64,000 nt of DNA from Trachythela sp. YZ-2020 (lineage: Eukaryota > Cnidaria > Anthozoa > Malacalcyonacea > Clavulariidae): contig JADLSH010000212.1 in the NCBI GenBank assembly GCA_016169945.1, positions 1,830,001-1,894,000 on the forward strand, given 5' to 3'. Positions within the stretch are counted from its first letter, which is position 1; every line of letters starts with the position of its first letter. A program made the translations under genes and the position numbers. Below the pieces are notes generated by a model. It was not told where the DNA came from and did not search any database. It was given only the letters and a program-made list of their open reading frames with translations. Of the stretch, positions 33,728 through 45,688 are shown in pieces.

Positions 33728-34698
33728 TCAGGTCCGTTTCTCTACTAGCTTATTTATGTACGCTCTAGCAATCACGTTTGGCTGGCCGAATTGTTCCTTT
33801 AATGTTTTTAGCGCCGTCGTGTACTTTGTTCCCTGCGAACCTAGACCACTAATAGCGCATTCGGCGTTTCCAATTAAATGCATTTTAAATTGTACCGTCA
33901 GACAGATGGGGCCGGTCATGAATGTGCAACATGAAACGCTCGATAAATTCTATATAGGTAAGCGGGTTTCCGTCATATTTAATAAGTACAATACTAGGAA
34001 TATCCTTACTAGACTCTAATTTGTACAAAGCTTCCGCGATTGACATTTGAGACACCTTAGCCGGTAAAACTGTTTCTTCAAATTCAATTAATTTGTCTAT
34101 CCAGGTGTCAAAAGATTGCGGCGATGACAGGTTGGGATTAACTTTACTCTTTGCCCGATCAAGTTCGTCTATTACACCCTATATTTTGGGGTTTATCGGT
34201 ACTTGATACAGTTTTATTGCTGTTTAGGCGGCTGTTACTGATGGATTGCGCGCTTTCCGAAGCTTCGGTCGCATGAAGTGAAGCTCCCTCGACTTCCTCG
34301 CGAGTAACTGGGGCGTTGCCTCTCGCGGCGGCTTCGATAATGTTACTATAGGCTTCAGGCTGCTCTAAAATATGTTCGCTCGTTGAGGACATTGGGCGGG
34401 CGTGTTGGGACACAGAGAGGCCCATAAGAAAGGTATCAACGTTCTCTACGATATCGTATACATCGTTAGTGAGTATATCTTCCCACTCGTCCATCGTTGA
34501 TGTTTGACTTTCCCCCACATATTCATACATCTCAGCGTGACACTCACGCGCTAGCTCAAAGTCCTTTCGTATCTGAATAACTTCTTTTTCTATACGTTTA
34601 CGCTTCTCCGCGCCTTCTTCAATAAACTTTCTGACTCTATTTATTGATCGAGTAATCTTACCTCTGAGTTGGCTTCGCTTTTTCTTTAGAATACTCAT
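33728..34698 (-). pseudogene. BEL/Pao gag with DUF1759-like region
   Basis: The ATG at 34698 opens a charged helical segment (SILKKKRSQLRGKITRS and onward) to 34159, then a stop. After the stop the reading continues as PSIVLIKYDGNPLTYIEFIE, then in a shifted frame FKMHLIGNAECAISGL and KTLKEQFGQPNVIARAYINK. These are hallmarks of DUF1759, the BEL gag core. The zinc knuckles expected after it are lost in the deletion. Confidence 0.8.
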
Positions 34699-34711
34699 TT
34701 GCGCGTCTGAC

Positions 34712-35029
34712 TTTTCGTAATATATAAAATAATATTCTACAGTAAAGGATTAGATTCTGATTAGATTACAATTCAAAGTATTACATGCATGATTAATAAA
34801 TTCATAAACTATGACTTAAAACAAATGATTAATTACAATACGCTGTACCTGAAGAGTGGATATCTACGGCTGTAAACTCTCTGTTATCGTTCGGTCGCAG
34901 TACTCTCATCACAAAACTCAGTTCTAATGTTCCAATGTTATTAAAATGTCTTAACTATCTACGTCATTAAATATTACTATGTGTCAACACCTAAAATACT
35001 GAATCAAGTTAAATCAAGTTATAATCATA
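34712..35029 (-). repeat. BEL/Pao LTR (5' LTR)
   Basis: Direct copy of 30307-30614. The gag ATG lies 13 bases inside its inner edge on the minus strand, so there is almost no leader. A primer binding site cannot be named. Confidence 0.9.
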
Positions 35030-35275
35030 TTAAATCAAGTTAAAATTACTAAAGTATAAAAGTTAAAGAATTTAACGTTCATGCAGACTGTCCGAAACAA
35101 AGCCTATTGCAATTACACTTTTTAATTACCTTTAAAATCTTAACCCCATATTTTGTTGCTAGTTTTGTGCAACTCAATAATCCTTTCTTTAATTTCATGG
35201 AGAAAAGTAACTACAAAACGTACGACTCATGGGAAGCCATTTGAAAAAAAAAGGAAAACACTTGAAAGGCATTAT

Positions 35276-36165
35276 CCCCGAGCCGGCGTGAAGCGCCGTA
35301 CGAGGGTATTAATTCCGCTCGGAAATTTACACCCGGGTATGTGAAAACATTGTGGAATCCAAAGTCGTCCGCCATTTTTTTGTCATGGACTGGACGTTTT
35401 TTTAAGTTATGCGCATGCGCGAGTTACAGCCGAGAGAAAACTGGTAACTAACAACATCATGATTGGCTAAGACAACGATTTTGTTTTTATATGTATACAT
35501 CAGAAAAAGAACTGCCATTTTGGCATTTTACTTTTGGCATTTGCATGAAAACTTTTCAAAACTGTAGTCTGGAATCGGGACATATTAATTCAGACAAATA
35601 TTAAGTATTCAAAACAAGATAAATGAAAATTTGTTAGAGAACTTTCATTTACTAAAGTCAGTAAGAAAATAAATCAGTCGAAATGACGAGAAAAGACAGG
35701 ATTTTCGAGTTTTAAAGCGTTTTAAACGGGTACGTGTTTATTTTGCATACTTGCTTTTGCAGTTTTGACGTCAATTGGCATGCACTATAGTTTGTGGTCA
35801 ATACAACATTGACTAATCTTAAAAATTGTTTTAGTATTAATTAAAATGCGTTGTACTGAAAAGAAACAACATATTTTACCTAACGAAATTGATAGTATGA
35901 AAACACTGTTCAAAAAACCGTTGGATTTTTATGACAATTTCGAAACGTTTTGTGATACATCTAAGATATATAGTTTTACAGTAAATCAAAGCCAAAAGAG
36001 AACAAAATAACATACCTACTTTATATAGTTGGGCAATTGGTAATTTTATTGTTAAAAGTAAAAATTTTATCACTATTTTACCAGTTTGTACAGAAAAGAA
36101 AAGAAATATACAGTATTTAATACAGTGCTCGCTTGCGTGTTACCATGGTTACAGTAATCGATTTA
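35276..36165 (+). repeat. Dispersed repeat starting CCCCGAGCCGGCG
   Basis: Starts with a GAGCCGGCGTGAAGCGCCG near-palindrome and shares GAGGGTA, AATTCCGC, TTTACACCCGG and later blocks (ACATACCTAC, GTGTTACCATGGTTACAGT) with 45689-46445 in the same orientation. The middle part has diverged strongly. No protein is shared. Confidence 0.65.
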
Positions 36166-36292
36166 GTACTTCATGTTACAACAACTTTTGGGGTGTTCGG
36201 GAGAATAATTGTTTGGTTCTAATGGTGAGGGGTTACTGCATAAATGTATTTCTAGTTTATTACTGAAATTATACTAAAAAACAATATTTATC

Positions 36293-36431
36293 ATCATCCC
36301 TACTCACGTCACACTTTAAGTTGCACTCATCTGATTCTGAGTTGAATGCCCTGTGCCATGTTGCACTGCGTTGCCAGAGGTAGTCTGAACAAGAGTATTA
36401 AACTCCTATGGACAGTCCTTAACCTGACCAA
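36293..36431 (-). repeat. Minus-strand copy of the GGACTGTCC repeat
   Basis: On the minus strand it contains GGACTGTCCATAGGAG and GTGACGTGAGTAGGGATGAT in the order seen at 12190-12330. Confidence 0.7.
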
Positions 36432-36618
36432 GAAGCAGTAAACTCCTTTAGTCTCTTTGCAAACTGTCTTTCTATTCTATGAACCAGTATATGGTGTTGG
36501 AGACGGTCAATGATAAGTGCTTTGATTTATATATATAATAGCTATCATTATACATTCAAACTCTATTCTCGTTTCTGATTGGTAAAAAAGCCCCGGATAA
36601 TTCTCAATATCCGGCAGT

Positions 36619-36690
36619 TTTATTATTATTATTATTATTAGTAGTAGTAGTATTATTATTATTATTAGTAGTAGTATTATTATTATTATA
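36619..36690. repeat. (TTA)n/(TAG)n microsatellite at LINE 3' end
   Basis: Alternating runs of TTA and GTA/TAG units. On the minus strand it forms the tail directly after the LINE, as is common for CR1/L2-like elements that end in short repeats. Confidence 0.85.
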
Positions 36691-36802
36691 AGGTATATCA
36701 TACACATCTTCGCATAATAAAATGAATTACAATGTGTGCACAGGTTTTAGACTTAAATTACAGATCAAACTTAAGACATATGTGTAATAGACTAATTAAG
36801 AC

Positions 36803-38374
36803 CTACAAGTTATTATTAAAAATACGAGTCATAGTGGGAAAAAAGCTATTATAAAATCTATCTGTTCGACATTTAAAAGAAGTGAAACAATTATTATTCC
36901 TTAGGTTCAACGAGTGCTGTTGGTTCCTCTTTACGGGTAAATGGTTTGATAGACGGTTTCCAGGTGCTATATTTTCCATTACTCTTGTAGAAAGTTCTGC
37001 TCGGCGGATATCGAGCCTCGGACAGTCGAAGAACTGTAATGCCTCAGAGTATGAATAGCCTGGTAGGATTATTCTCATAGCACGTTTCTGAATTTTCTCC
37101 ACTTCCTCAGATAGGTATTTTGGAAGCTGAAAATGCCAAATGGCACAGCAGTATTCCAGAATAGGCCTTACCAGTGTATAATATAAAGTTATAAGGTCTT
37201 CTGGGGGGGATACCCCCACGACGTAAAACACGTAAGATTGAAGGCGTTTTGATGCTTTGCTGGTTATCATTGCAATATGTTCATTCCATTTGAGGTTATC
37301 CTGAAAAATTACCCCCAACAGTTTATGTGACGATGTACACTCCAAGGTATCATTGCCAGAGGTGAGGGCTGGCAGTTCGGGTTTATCTCTAAGGAAGCAA
37401 ATTAGCATCTCTTTACATTTTTTAATATTAAGTTTCATAAAGTTGCAGGATGCCCAGGAATCAATGGAGTTAAGGTCAACTTGGATCTGGGAGAAATTTC
37501 TGCAAGTCGTAACATATTCTGCAACTGAAACGTCATCAACAAATTTCCACATGCTAGATTTCTCGGTGCTGCATTGTGGATCGTTTATCATAATTAAAAA
37601 CAAAGTCGGGCCCAATTTTGTGCCCTGGGGTACCCCAGCATTGACTGGTAACCAACCAGATGTAATATTGTTAAGTTTAACGCACTGTCTGCGGTCTGAT
37701 AAAAAGCTAATGAGCCATGGAATTAATGATCTTCTCACTCCAATATCAATCAGTTTCAGAATAAGGACATTGTGGCCAATACGATCAAATGCCTTCGAAA
37801 AATCCAAGAGGCATAAGCAAATGAACCGGCTAGGGGAGTCCAGGTGAGAAAGCCAAGAGTGTAGCATACAAGCAAACAATAAGTGGCTGACGACCCTTTC
37901 AAACAACCAAACTGCTGAGGGTCGATACTTTTCTGGACATCATAGATCAACCACTGGACAACAAAGTCCTCCAGAACCTTCGAAAGGCACGATGTTAAGG
38001 TAATAGGCCTAGTATCACCTTCACAGGTTGGCTGTTGAGATTTTGGGACTGGGGTGACTAACGAATCTTTCCATGTATCAGGGAAGGTTCCAGTAAAAAG
38101 TGATTTATTGAAAATTTGTGCAATCGGTTGGGCAATGATATATGCAAATTCTTTAAGGACGCGGTTAGGTATGTTGTCAGGACCAAGGCTCAATATAAGG
38201 CACACGATCCTTTCCTGGTAAGAATGCTGGTAGTTTGGTCGCGTCAAGTGGTGGGATATCAGCATTGACAGATGTATAAAAATTGTTCAAAAGGGTGGCC
38301 AACTCGATACCTGATATGGATTTCCCGTCTTTTTCCAAAGTGAGATCACTACTCTTGGGTGAACGACCGGACAT
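36803..38374 (-). pseudogene. LINE reverse transcriptase
   Basis: Two overlapping frames. The upstream part (to 37756) has IPNRVLKEFAYIIAQPIAQI, DTWKDSLVTPVPK and TRPITLTSCLSKVLED. The downstream part (37906-36803) has LLDFSKAFDRIGHNVLILKL, GVPQGTKLGPTLFLIMIND and KFVDDVSVAEY with the FVDD box. The tail LVRPILEYCCAIWH and SEEVEKIQKRAMRIILPG is typical of CR1/L2 elements. A shift near 37880 splits the two. The enzyme would copy the element's RNA at a nicked target. Confidence 0.9.
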
Positions 38375-38764
38375 TTCATTAACAACCTGCCACCACTTCC
38401 GACAATCATCCTTTTTAAGATGTTGGATTTTACTTTTATAATAGGATTTCTTTCTTCAAACAATTTCCTGTTGCACTCTGTTCATAAGGATGCGCCAACG
38501 GGATATATTTCCGCTATGAAAGGCTCTTTGACGATCGATTATGAGCTGTTTAATAGAAGATGACATCCAGGGGTTGTCAGTGTGACATAATCTTATTGAT
38601 TTCAAAGGTAAAAACTTATCAATAGCTATAGATAACTTAGACAAAAAGTCATCAGCAAGATCGTTGACTGAAGTATCAGGATCAAGATCATGAAACCAGG
38701 TGTGCGTAGCAGCCCATCGGCCAAAGGCGTCAGTTGCAGACTGTGGGAAACGACGAATAAAACG

Positions 38765-39635
38765 TCAAATTATCGGAGTCTTGGTAATATTATTACTTCT
38801 TTCTTTTGGTAACCATTTGATAATCGAGTGATCAGAACTACCCAAGGGGGGGGGGGGGGAGATAGATGGCTCGTTATATAAGTTATATATGTTGGTAAGA
38901 ATTAAGTCTAAAGTAGCTGCTCCTCGTGTTGGAAGGGAAACAACCTGCTTTAAGACAAGACATCTAGTTAGCCTCGAGATATCAAATAAGTTAAAGTCAC
39001 CAAGGATAACAACCCCGCAATCAGGATAGGTGTTATAGACTACGTCCGTAGTATATATCGGATACTCTCTAAGGTTTTGATGATATTCAGCACTGGTGTT
39101 GGGGGGGGGATATAAACAATACAAACGACGATACCTGAGAGAGGTCGGGGTAGGCGCTTCGGACGTAACCACAGCCACATGGCTTTGAAATGTTGGTTTT
39201 CCAGCAACGTTAAACCGCCAGAGTTTGCGAGCAGTATAGGCATACACCCCCTCCACGGCCAACTTCGCGATCCTTACGATGTATATTATACCCACTGATC
39301 AAAACAAGATTATCCTCGATATCTTTATGTAACCACGACTCAGTAATGGCCACTAAATCTATAGTGTTAAATGCCAAATATGTTGAGAGTTCATCAACTT
39401 TAGGGAATAACGATCGTGCATTGATTAAGCCAAAACTGGGAAGAAAGAGACATTTAGAATCAGAATTGATTACAGGTCCATATTGACGATCAGCTCGAAT
39501 CGACATACAATTAGATAAGTTAACTGATGTATACTTTTTTCTTTTGGCTCGGTTAGTAATACGCACTGGGATTGTTTTAGGATAACTATCATATATTTTA
39601 GAATTCGCATTTCCCACTAGACAGCTCTTATTCAT
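38765..39635 (-). pseudogene. LINE AP endonuclease
   Basis: Motifs in order: GLINARSLFPKVDEL, DLVAITESWLHKD with the catalytic Glu, GYNIHRKDREVGRGGGV, VVILGDFNLFDIS, AATLDLILTN and LGSSDHSIIKW with the final Asp-His. A frameshift near 39230 divides the first part from the rest. A second disturbance coincides with the G run at 39099-39107, and another G run lies at 38847-38860 inside the codons for Pro before SSDH. The function is to nick the target DNA for primed reverse transcription. Confidence 0.85.
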
Positions 39636-39652
39636 ACGAGATGGACAGTTTA

Positions 39653-41156
39653 TTATTTGGGGGCTGGCATTTTCGGACGGGGGTACTTGTTTCCCAAAAG
39701 GTGTCGTACTAGATTGAGGTGATTTGACCAGTCTTTCTTTCGAAAATTCCAGGAAGGCCGATGATATAGTTTTCGACGCTTTAAGAAAGGGCGACGATTT
39801 CTATTGACGGGTATGATTTTATCCATTGATATTTCTATCAGGGGTAGTCTAGCTAACTCCGAGTTAGTCAAGTCTCTCGGTAACTCTGGTTGTGTCAACG
39901 GTTGGTGTAAGGGAGTTGCTTCAAACGTCGGTTGGTCAACCAAAGGCGACGGAGACGGAGGGGGCAGGTTAACTATAGAATCTTTGTTTAAATTATTTAC
40001 AGCCTTCGTACGGCTTTGTTTTTCTGGGTAACTGGTTTCTTTAAGTGGAGACTTTTTAACATTTCCTGATGAGGGGTTACCATTAATATATGCTGGAGGA
40101 CTGCTAATATCAATAATACTTTCACTGGAATTAATTAATATAAACGATTTGTTCTTAGGGGGTACTTCCTTCTCCTGTTCGGCCATGTGTGGCTTTAGTT
40201 TCAAATTCTCGGGAGAATCTTTATTTAAGTTATTTATGGTCTTCATACTGGTTTGTTTTTCCGGATAACAGGTTTCTTTTAGCGGTAACCTTTTAGGGTT
40301 TCCTGATAGAGGATTACTCATTTTGTCTTTAGGGAATACCTCTTTTTCTAATTCAGCCAAGCGTAACCTCAGATGCAAATTCTCACTAGACAATTTGCAT
40401 ATATCTTGTTTAATTTCAAAATTAGTTTGGATTTGATCAAAAGGCTTGGCACTTAAAATTGCAAATTCAGACTGAAGCCTGTCTTTAAAGATGGAAAGTT
40501 GCTCTTCTATAGTAATCTTGTTCACATTTTGTGACTGGAGCGGGGTAGAACTACTAGTAGTTTGCATGTACGAGATATTAACACTGTCATTTTGTGGCCC
40601 GCTCAAATTTCGAAATGATTGGTCGATAAAGTCTTGTAATTCCTCTATAGTAGATCCATCCGAGTCTGAGGCCGAATCTTCGCTTTCAAATTCAGCGCTA
40701 TCAATATCACTGTCAATGGCAACTTCAGTATCAACAGACAGTATACTGGTATTGTAAGTACCAGCACTCGGAGGCGCCGCTTGTGTATCATACTTAGACA
40801 AGGCATCGTTTGTTGTTGTTTTACACACTTTAGTCAGCGTCTTGAGGAGGTCAAGGCTTGAATTGCCGTTTATTATTAGTGTATTCTGTTTCCAGGATAC
40901 CAAGTTATCGTTAATTCCAAATCATCGCATGTAAATTTTCTTGATCTGCCACCAGGCGAAGTCCATCTGCCTTTTAACCAACGACTTTATCGACAAATAC
41001 CTTTAGTGCTTCGAAACTTTTAGACCATCTGAGTCGTTTTCCATCATAACTGAGATATGGCCAAACATCTTCTTTGTAATTACTATTGAGATTCGATTCC
41101 AAAACACAGATATTTAAAAATATGTTAGAGCCATCTACAACACAACTGTCCGCCAT
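39653..41156 (-). pseudogene. LINE ORF1 protein
   Basis: The N-terminal piece (41156-40974) reads MADSCVVDGSNIFLNI and KRLRWSKSFEALKVFVDKVV. Two shifts follow, through a segment with GRWTSPGGRSRKF and ITWY, which is a motif of many cnidarian LINE ORF1 proteins by my recollection. A long frame (40903-39653) then covers an acidic, Ser-rich region (AIDSDIDSAEFESEDSASDS), a coiled-coil candidate near LHLRLRLAELEKEVFPK, and two related repeats around PLKETCYPEKQ and PLKETSYPEKQ. The basic C-terminus (RNRRPFLKRRKLYHRP) could bind RNA. Confidence 0.7.
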
Positions 41157-41160
41157 TTTA

Positions 41161-41855
41161 TCAACACCAAGTTCTCACGTTATTTCACGGTTATATATTC
41201 ACGGTTATTTCACTAACAGTTCTCACGTTATTTCCGCTGGGTGACGTCATAAAAAATTATTACTGGACGCTGTCGAACCCAAGCCCCCAGCACAGTGGGC
41301 AGCTTGTATAAAAAGCCCGCGAAATTTTGGAAGCCTAAACAAAATGGCTTCCTGTAAATTTGCCTTTACCAACGAAGAGAAATGTCCAAATTATTGTCAG
41401 AAAAAAGAATTTTACTGCACCAAAAAGGCCAGGGAACAATGCAAAGCCATCTTCAACAAGTATTTATTGTTTTATTACTGTTAACGTGTTTTGCATCTTT
41501 CCCACTGGGGTTCCTTGTTTGGTTTTTGTCTTTTTAATGTATAATGAAACAATTATTGGATTCGGCTTACGCATGATATCAAGATTTATTCAGACCTCAG
41601 ATAACATTGATCTTGGTCTGAATAATTTTTTATATCATGCTCAGCTTCACCAATGATTGTTTATTATTTCCATAATTTTATATCTAGCAATATTTTATCG
41701 ATAAATGTGCAATTTAGAACACATTGAAGCTAATTCTAAGTTAGAGCAGACGTCAGGCTGAATGGCCGAAGTGGTCAGTGAGTGGGAATTCTTTCAATAA
41801 CTTGAGTAAAGGGAAGAGCTCAGTGTAAATTATATATATGATCTCGCTTAGTATC
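41161..41855. other. No gene seen
   Basis: Contains the probable LINE 5' untranslated region and flank, with short repeated GTTCTCACGTTATTTC units near 41172 and 41218. Confidence 0.5.
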
Positions 41856-42008
41856 CTGGGGCCGGTTGTATAAAAAAGTGGTTAAAGTTAACTATAGTTA
41901 GTGCGAAAGTTAACCAATTAGAATCGCGAATTTTACAGCTAACTACTATTTAACTACAAAACGGGTAGTTAAAATGTATTTACAAGTGTAGTATACAACC
42001 GGCCCCAG
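41856..42008. mobile_element. 153-bp MITE, CTGGGGCCGGTTGTAT ends
   Basis: CTGGGGCCGGTTGTAT on the left and its exact complement on the right. The interior is rich in GTTAACT/AGTTAAC-type words. No clear target duplication. Non-coding. Confidence 0.85.
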
Positions 42009-42229
42009 CAAGTTATGTGCAAAGTAACTTGTATTTTACTTTGCTTTGTGATTGGTCAATTTGTTAGTAGGAAGTGTTTGTAAGTATTCTGTTGGTTCAC
42101 TATGAAATATCATGGCTGCACACCTAAAAGCATGCCCAATGATGTGAATGAGAATGTCTGCAATTAAAATATCACGATTCTGGCAAACATGCCAAACTAG
42201 AGACAACTATTCTGTGAATATAATGTTTC

Positions 42230-42408
42230 TAACAAAGGATTTTCAGGCTAGATCAAGCAATTTAATGTCACACAAAATAACACATTCTGTAGATAAACCT
42301 TATGAATGCCATCTTTGTAGAAAGATATTTTAGATATTGATCAACAACAAAAGAACACATACTGGGGACAAACCATATGAATGTAATGTTTGTATAATAA
42401 CTTGATAA
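42230..42408 (+). pseudogene. C2H2 zinc-finger relic
   Basis: The plus strand reads SSNLMSHKITHSVDKPYECH, then LCRKIF and a TAG stop, and continues NKRTHTGDKPYECNVC before ending. The H..TH(T/S)G.KPYEC linker between C2H2 fingers is unmistakable and appears twice. This is a remnant of a multi-finger gene, truncated and stopped. Its lack of introns fits a processed copy or transposon-carried fragment, which is an inference. Confidence 0.75.
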
Positions 42409-44513
42409 TATGTAATTATTTGGTATACATGTAGCATGGTATAGACTGGACTAGGTCACTAGGCCCCCTTGTAAAAATTTCGTTTCAGTTGGGGGAGTGC
42501 AGAGATGAGGCCCTCTCGTATTTTTGCAGATCACGTCATATCATACATTTTTTAAAATTTTGATTGATTTTAATGGACGTAAATACTAAAAATGATTCCC
42601 TTTTAATTCGGTAGAATGCAAAGTGTACTTTTTTCTGGCTTAAGATATGGGAATCTATATAAACAAAACTTGCCTAGCTGGTAAATTTGAGTTCAAATTG
42701 TTAATAAGTGATTTAACATAAATTAATTTTGTAAATAGGTGACGCACACCAAAAAGTAAAAATTATATTTTCCATCTACTTCACCCCTTACAAGACATCG
42801 CACCTTATACACAGCCTGTTTATGGATAGGATGAAGGAGTGGTACTTTTATCATATCAAATCTTTCCCTTTGATTGGAAAATGATTAAGCTTGCTGCATT
42901 ACTCTCTTTTTACTTGAACATAAATATCATAATTATATTGGAGTATATAGTATTATGTCATAAATTATAAAACAGAGGAAGCAGCACTATCTTTGTGAAG
43001 AACCCGGCTAGAAAAGAGGCCTTCAGTAGCTCTAATTTGACAAGGACCCAACATAAGGGGAATACAGTTCAAGTTTTGTTCCTTCTTTTCCCACTCAAAT
43101 TTGCTGCCCCAGCCCAACTGCTCATCCACTCCTCTTCACCCCACTCAACAGCCTGGATACAGATCTTTGTAGTGTCAGGTTTTGACCAAAGGTACGTGTT
43201 GCACAATTTCTCAATACGAAAGAAATATTCAGCACTAGCAAGTTGCCTTTTGGAATTTTATGTGTGCTATGTAATTTTAAAATGCATATGGATTAGTGCA
43301 TACTACTTGCAATATACACCATACATTGATAAGCTGTGAAACCAGATATTTCATGATTCAGTTGCAGGAGAAAATAAATAATAATTTCCGTTATATCTCA
43401 ATAAGGTCCTTCGTACAAAGGTTAGCACCTTGAATAATTTGCACCGATAAGGAAGAAGGACCTTTCCCCCCAGTTAAAATTTGCTCATATAACAATAAAA
43501 ACATAAAATTTCACCGTTATTGCTTTGTTTATAAAGCCTTAAATAATAAAGTTGACTTAAGTTGGATGAAATTAAAGGAAGTGATGACGTAAAGTCGCGT
43601 TCTTATTGGTCAATTTGTACCACGTGTGTGCATTTTACATAACTAGCAACAACGCACGGCCTTGCCGTTATAGTTTATATCAGCACGATAAGATGGCGGC
43701 CGAATTCACGAATGGAAAAGTTTATAAGATTTCGTTTATTTTAAACCGAAAACAATCCCAAAACCACGAAGTGGCCAAATTTCTAAAATAATTCCGTATT
43801 TAAACGTAAACATATGTTGTTTCTTTAGTTTAGTTTGCGAATTTCCGGAATTTAAGTTGTGAATGAGTGGCGAAGCGGCGCCGAAGCCGGTTCAAAATCT
43901 ATTCGTAATTCGGCAGACGGATTCAAAACAATAACAAGGTTGTTTCTTATATAAAAGCTATTTGTCGTTTTAAAATATTCTAAAAACACTTTTGAATATT
44001 ATCAAAACTAAACAAGGAACTAGTAAACAGTTAGTTCAACAAAGTTTATAGAATGTTTTTGCTCATAATTCATAAATAAAAAATACCGCCAAAGCGACTC
44101 ATTGAATATTAAAACGTTTAAAGCACTCTTTGTTCGTGCATTATCGTGATTTACAAGCACTCGTTCACGAACAAGGAACTCGATGTTTAATACTGCACTC
44201 GACTGCGTCTCGTGTAGTAATAAACTCTCGACCTTGTTTGCTTGCTTGTAAATCCCGATAATGCACTCACAGAGTACTTCAATCCTTAAATAATACAAGA
44301 AATAAACAATGATTTATTTGAGAGTCCCCTCTTGTAGAACTAATAAGGGTCATCAAACATCACAATATGTGTTTCTTAAGGAATGGAATAACCTCCACTT
44401 TCTTGTAAGGAATCAAATAGGTTTTTAAAATTAAAGAACAATTAATTTATGAACATTTCTTAACCTGAAATAATATTTTTATATTATTTTTATGTATTGT
44501 TAGCCTTTGTTAC
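42409..44513. other. No gene seen
   Basis: AT-rich intron DNA. 44100-44290 contains an imperfect inverted arrangement of AAGCACTC and GTGCATTATCG(T/G)GATTTACAAG words. Short frames of 61-114 codons have no motif. Confidence 0.5.
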
Positions 44514-44955
44514 ACCCTGGTTCCAGAGGCTCTTAAAGAGCGGTGAGGCAAAATAACGGAGAGGCGAAATAAATACGAAGCGAAAGAGCTTCTGGTCAAA
44601 TCGATTGCGAATCTCACTTCCATACTTAATTTATAGGTTCAGAATCTGAACCTCGTATGTGATTGGCTGTTTGTAAAAACATGTCAAACCGGTTTGGAAA
44701 ATGAACAAAAATTGAACTAATTATAGCCTTTGTGTGTTTAAAATTAGTTCAATGTTTGTTTATTTTCCAAACTGGTTCGACATGTTTTTACAAACAGCCA
44801 ATCACATACGAGGTTCAGATTCTGAACCTAATTAAGTATGGAAGTGAGATTCGCAATCGATTTGACCAGAGACTCTTTCGCCTCGTATTTATTTCGCATT
44901 TTCGCCTCGCCGTTATTTTGCATCGCCGTTCTTTAAGATCCTCTGGAACCAGGGT
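44514..44955. mobile_element. 442-bp foldback MITE
   Basis: Inverted arms at 44514-44720 and 44744-44955 with 23 bases between them. The tips read ACCCTGGTTCCAGAGG and complement, and both arms carry CAGCCAATCACATACGAGGT. Differences between the arms are modest. No target duplication is clear. Confidence 0.9.
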
Positions 44956-45688
44956 ACCCATGTTAGTAAATACTAATTAGTAATTTGTAATTTGTATTAT
45001 ACTTTCTTTGAAAAACATCTCTCAGTGATGAGAAGGCCTCCTCATGAAAGATTGTAATAAAATTAAATTAAATAAAAAAAGGAATGTTTTTAATTTTTTC
45101 ACGCTTTGTGGTCATTGAAATACTATATATAAGGCCAAATAAAAAAAGACTGTTCAGCGTCCCCGCCCGACCATATCATATTATGTAAACAAGGGACCCA
45201 TCTATATATAGTAATAAAGTAAGGTTGCGTTTCTATGTTATAGACATTAACCCATTTACGTTTAACCGCACCTATCTAGTATGTAGTAGTTTCAAATATT
45301 ACACGTTATAAAAACACTGGTTGGTGTATCAGATTTGAAGAACTAGAAAGGGAGTTATCGTTTCTGAAAACTGTAAAAATTTAAAAAAATCCTAAACAAG
45401 TAATTTTTTTTCATATGGCCTAACTAGACTAGACTACTACATTACTGCTTACAAATCGCAACTACGATTGAGAGAAATTTTCTGTGGGAAAATCCTTTCT
45501 CAACTAAGAATGGGATACCTGGCGTTTCCTGTCCTTTTTGGTATTATAACAATTTAAGTACTTCGATGCAAAAAGAACAAAAGACAACAATAGAAAACAT
45601 GGAACATAAAATCATCTCCTTAGCTTGACGCCATATTAAAATTTTTGACCGCGTCGACAAAGGCCTGGGGATAACACCCCTTTACTTG
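44956..45688. other. No gene seen
   Basis: AT-rich intron DNA without recognisable elements. Confidence 0.5.

Larger units (their letters stand above)
30307..35029 (-). mobile_element. BEL/Pao LTR retrotransposon, defective
   Basis: The long terminal repeats at 30307-30614 and 34712-35029 differ by about ten substitutions plus one 11-base indel over ~300 bases (counted by eye), so the copy is moderately old. Minus-strand genes between them follow the BEL/Pao order: gag with a DUF1759-like region, the end of the protease (DUF1758-like), reverse transcriptase with YVDD, RNase H, and integrase. An internal deletion removes the end of gag and the start of the protease near 33726. Frameshifts and a stop also break pol. 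Confidence 0.9.
36619..41160 (-). mobile_element. CR1/L2-like LINE, nearly full length, decayed
   Basis: On the minus strand it contains ORF1 (41156-39653), an apurinic-type endonuclease (39635-38765), a reverse transcriptase (38374-36803) and a microsatellite tail. All parts are in the right order, but frameshifts and stops separate them. The element lies antisense inside the kinase intron. Confidence 0.9.

Noticed and set aside
37353..37847. 164-codon plus-strand frame
   Set aside because: Antisense to the LINE reverse transcriptase.
40491..40757. Plus-strand frame of 88 codons
   Set aside because: Antisense to the Ser/Asp-rich part of LINE ORF1.
43606..43791. Possible gene start after a GATGGCGGCCG motif
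   Set aside because: The frame is 61 codons with no splice donor in phase and no recognisable sequence.
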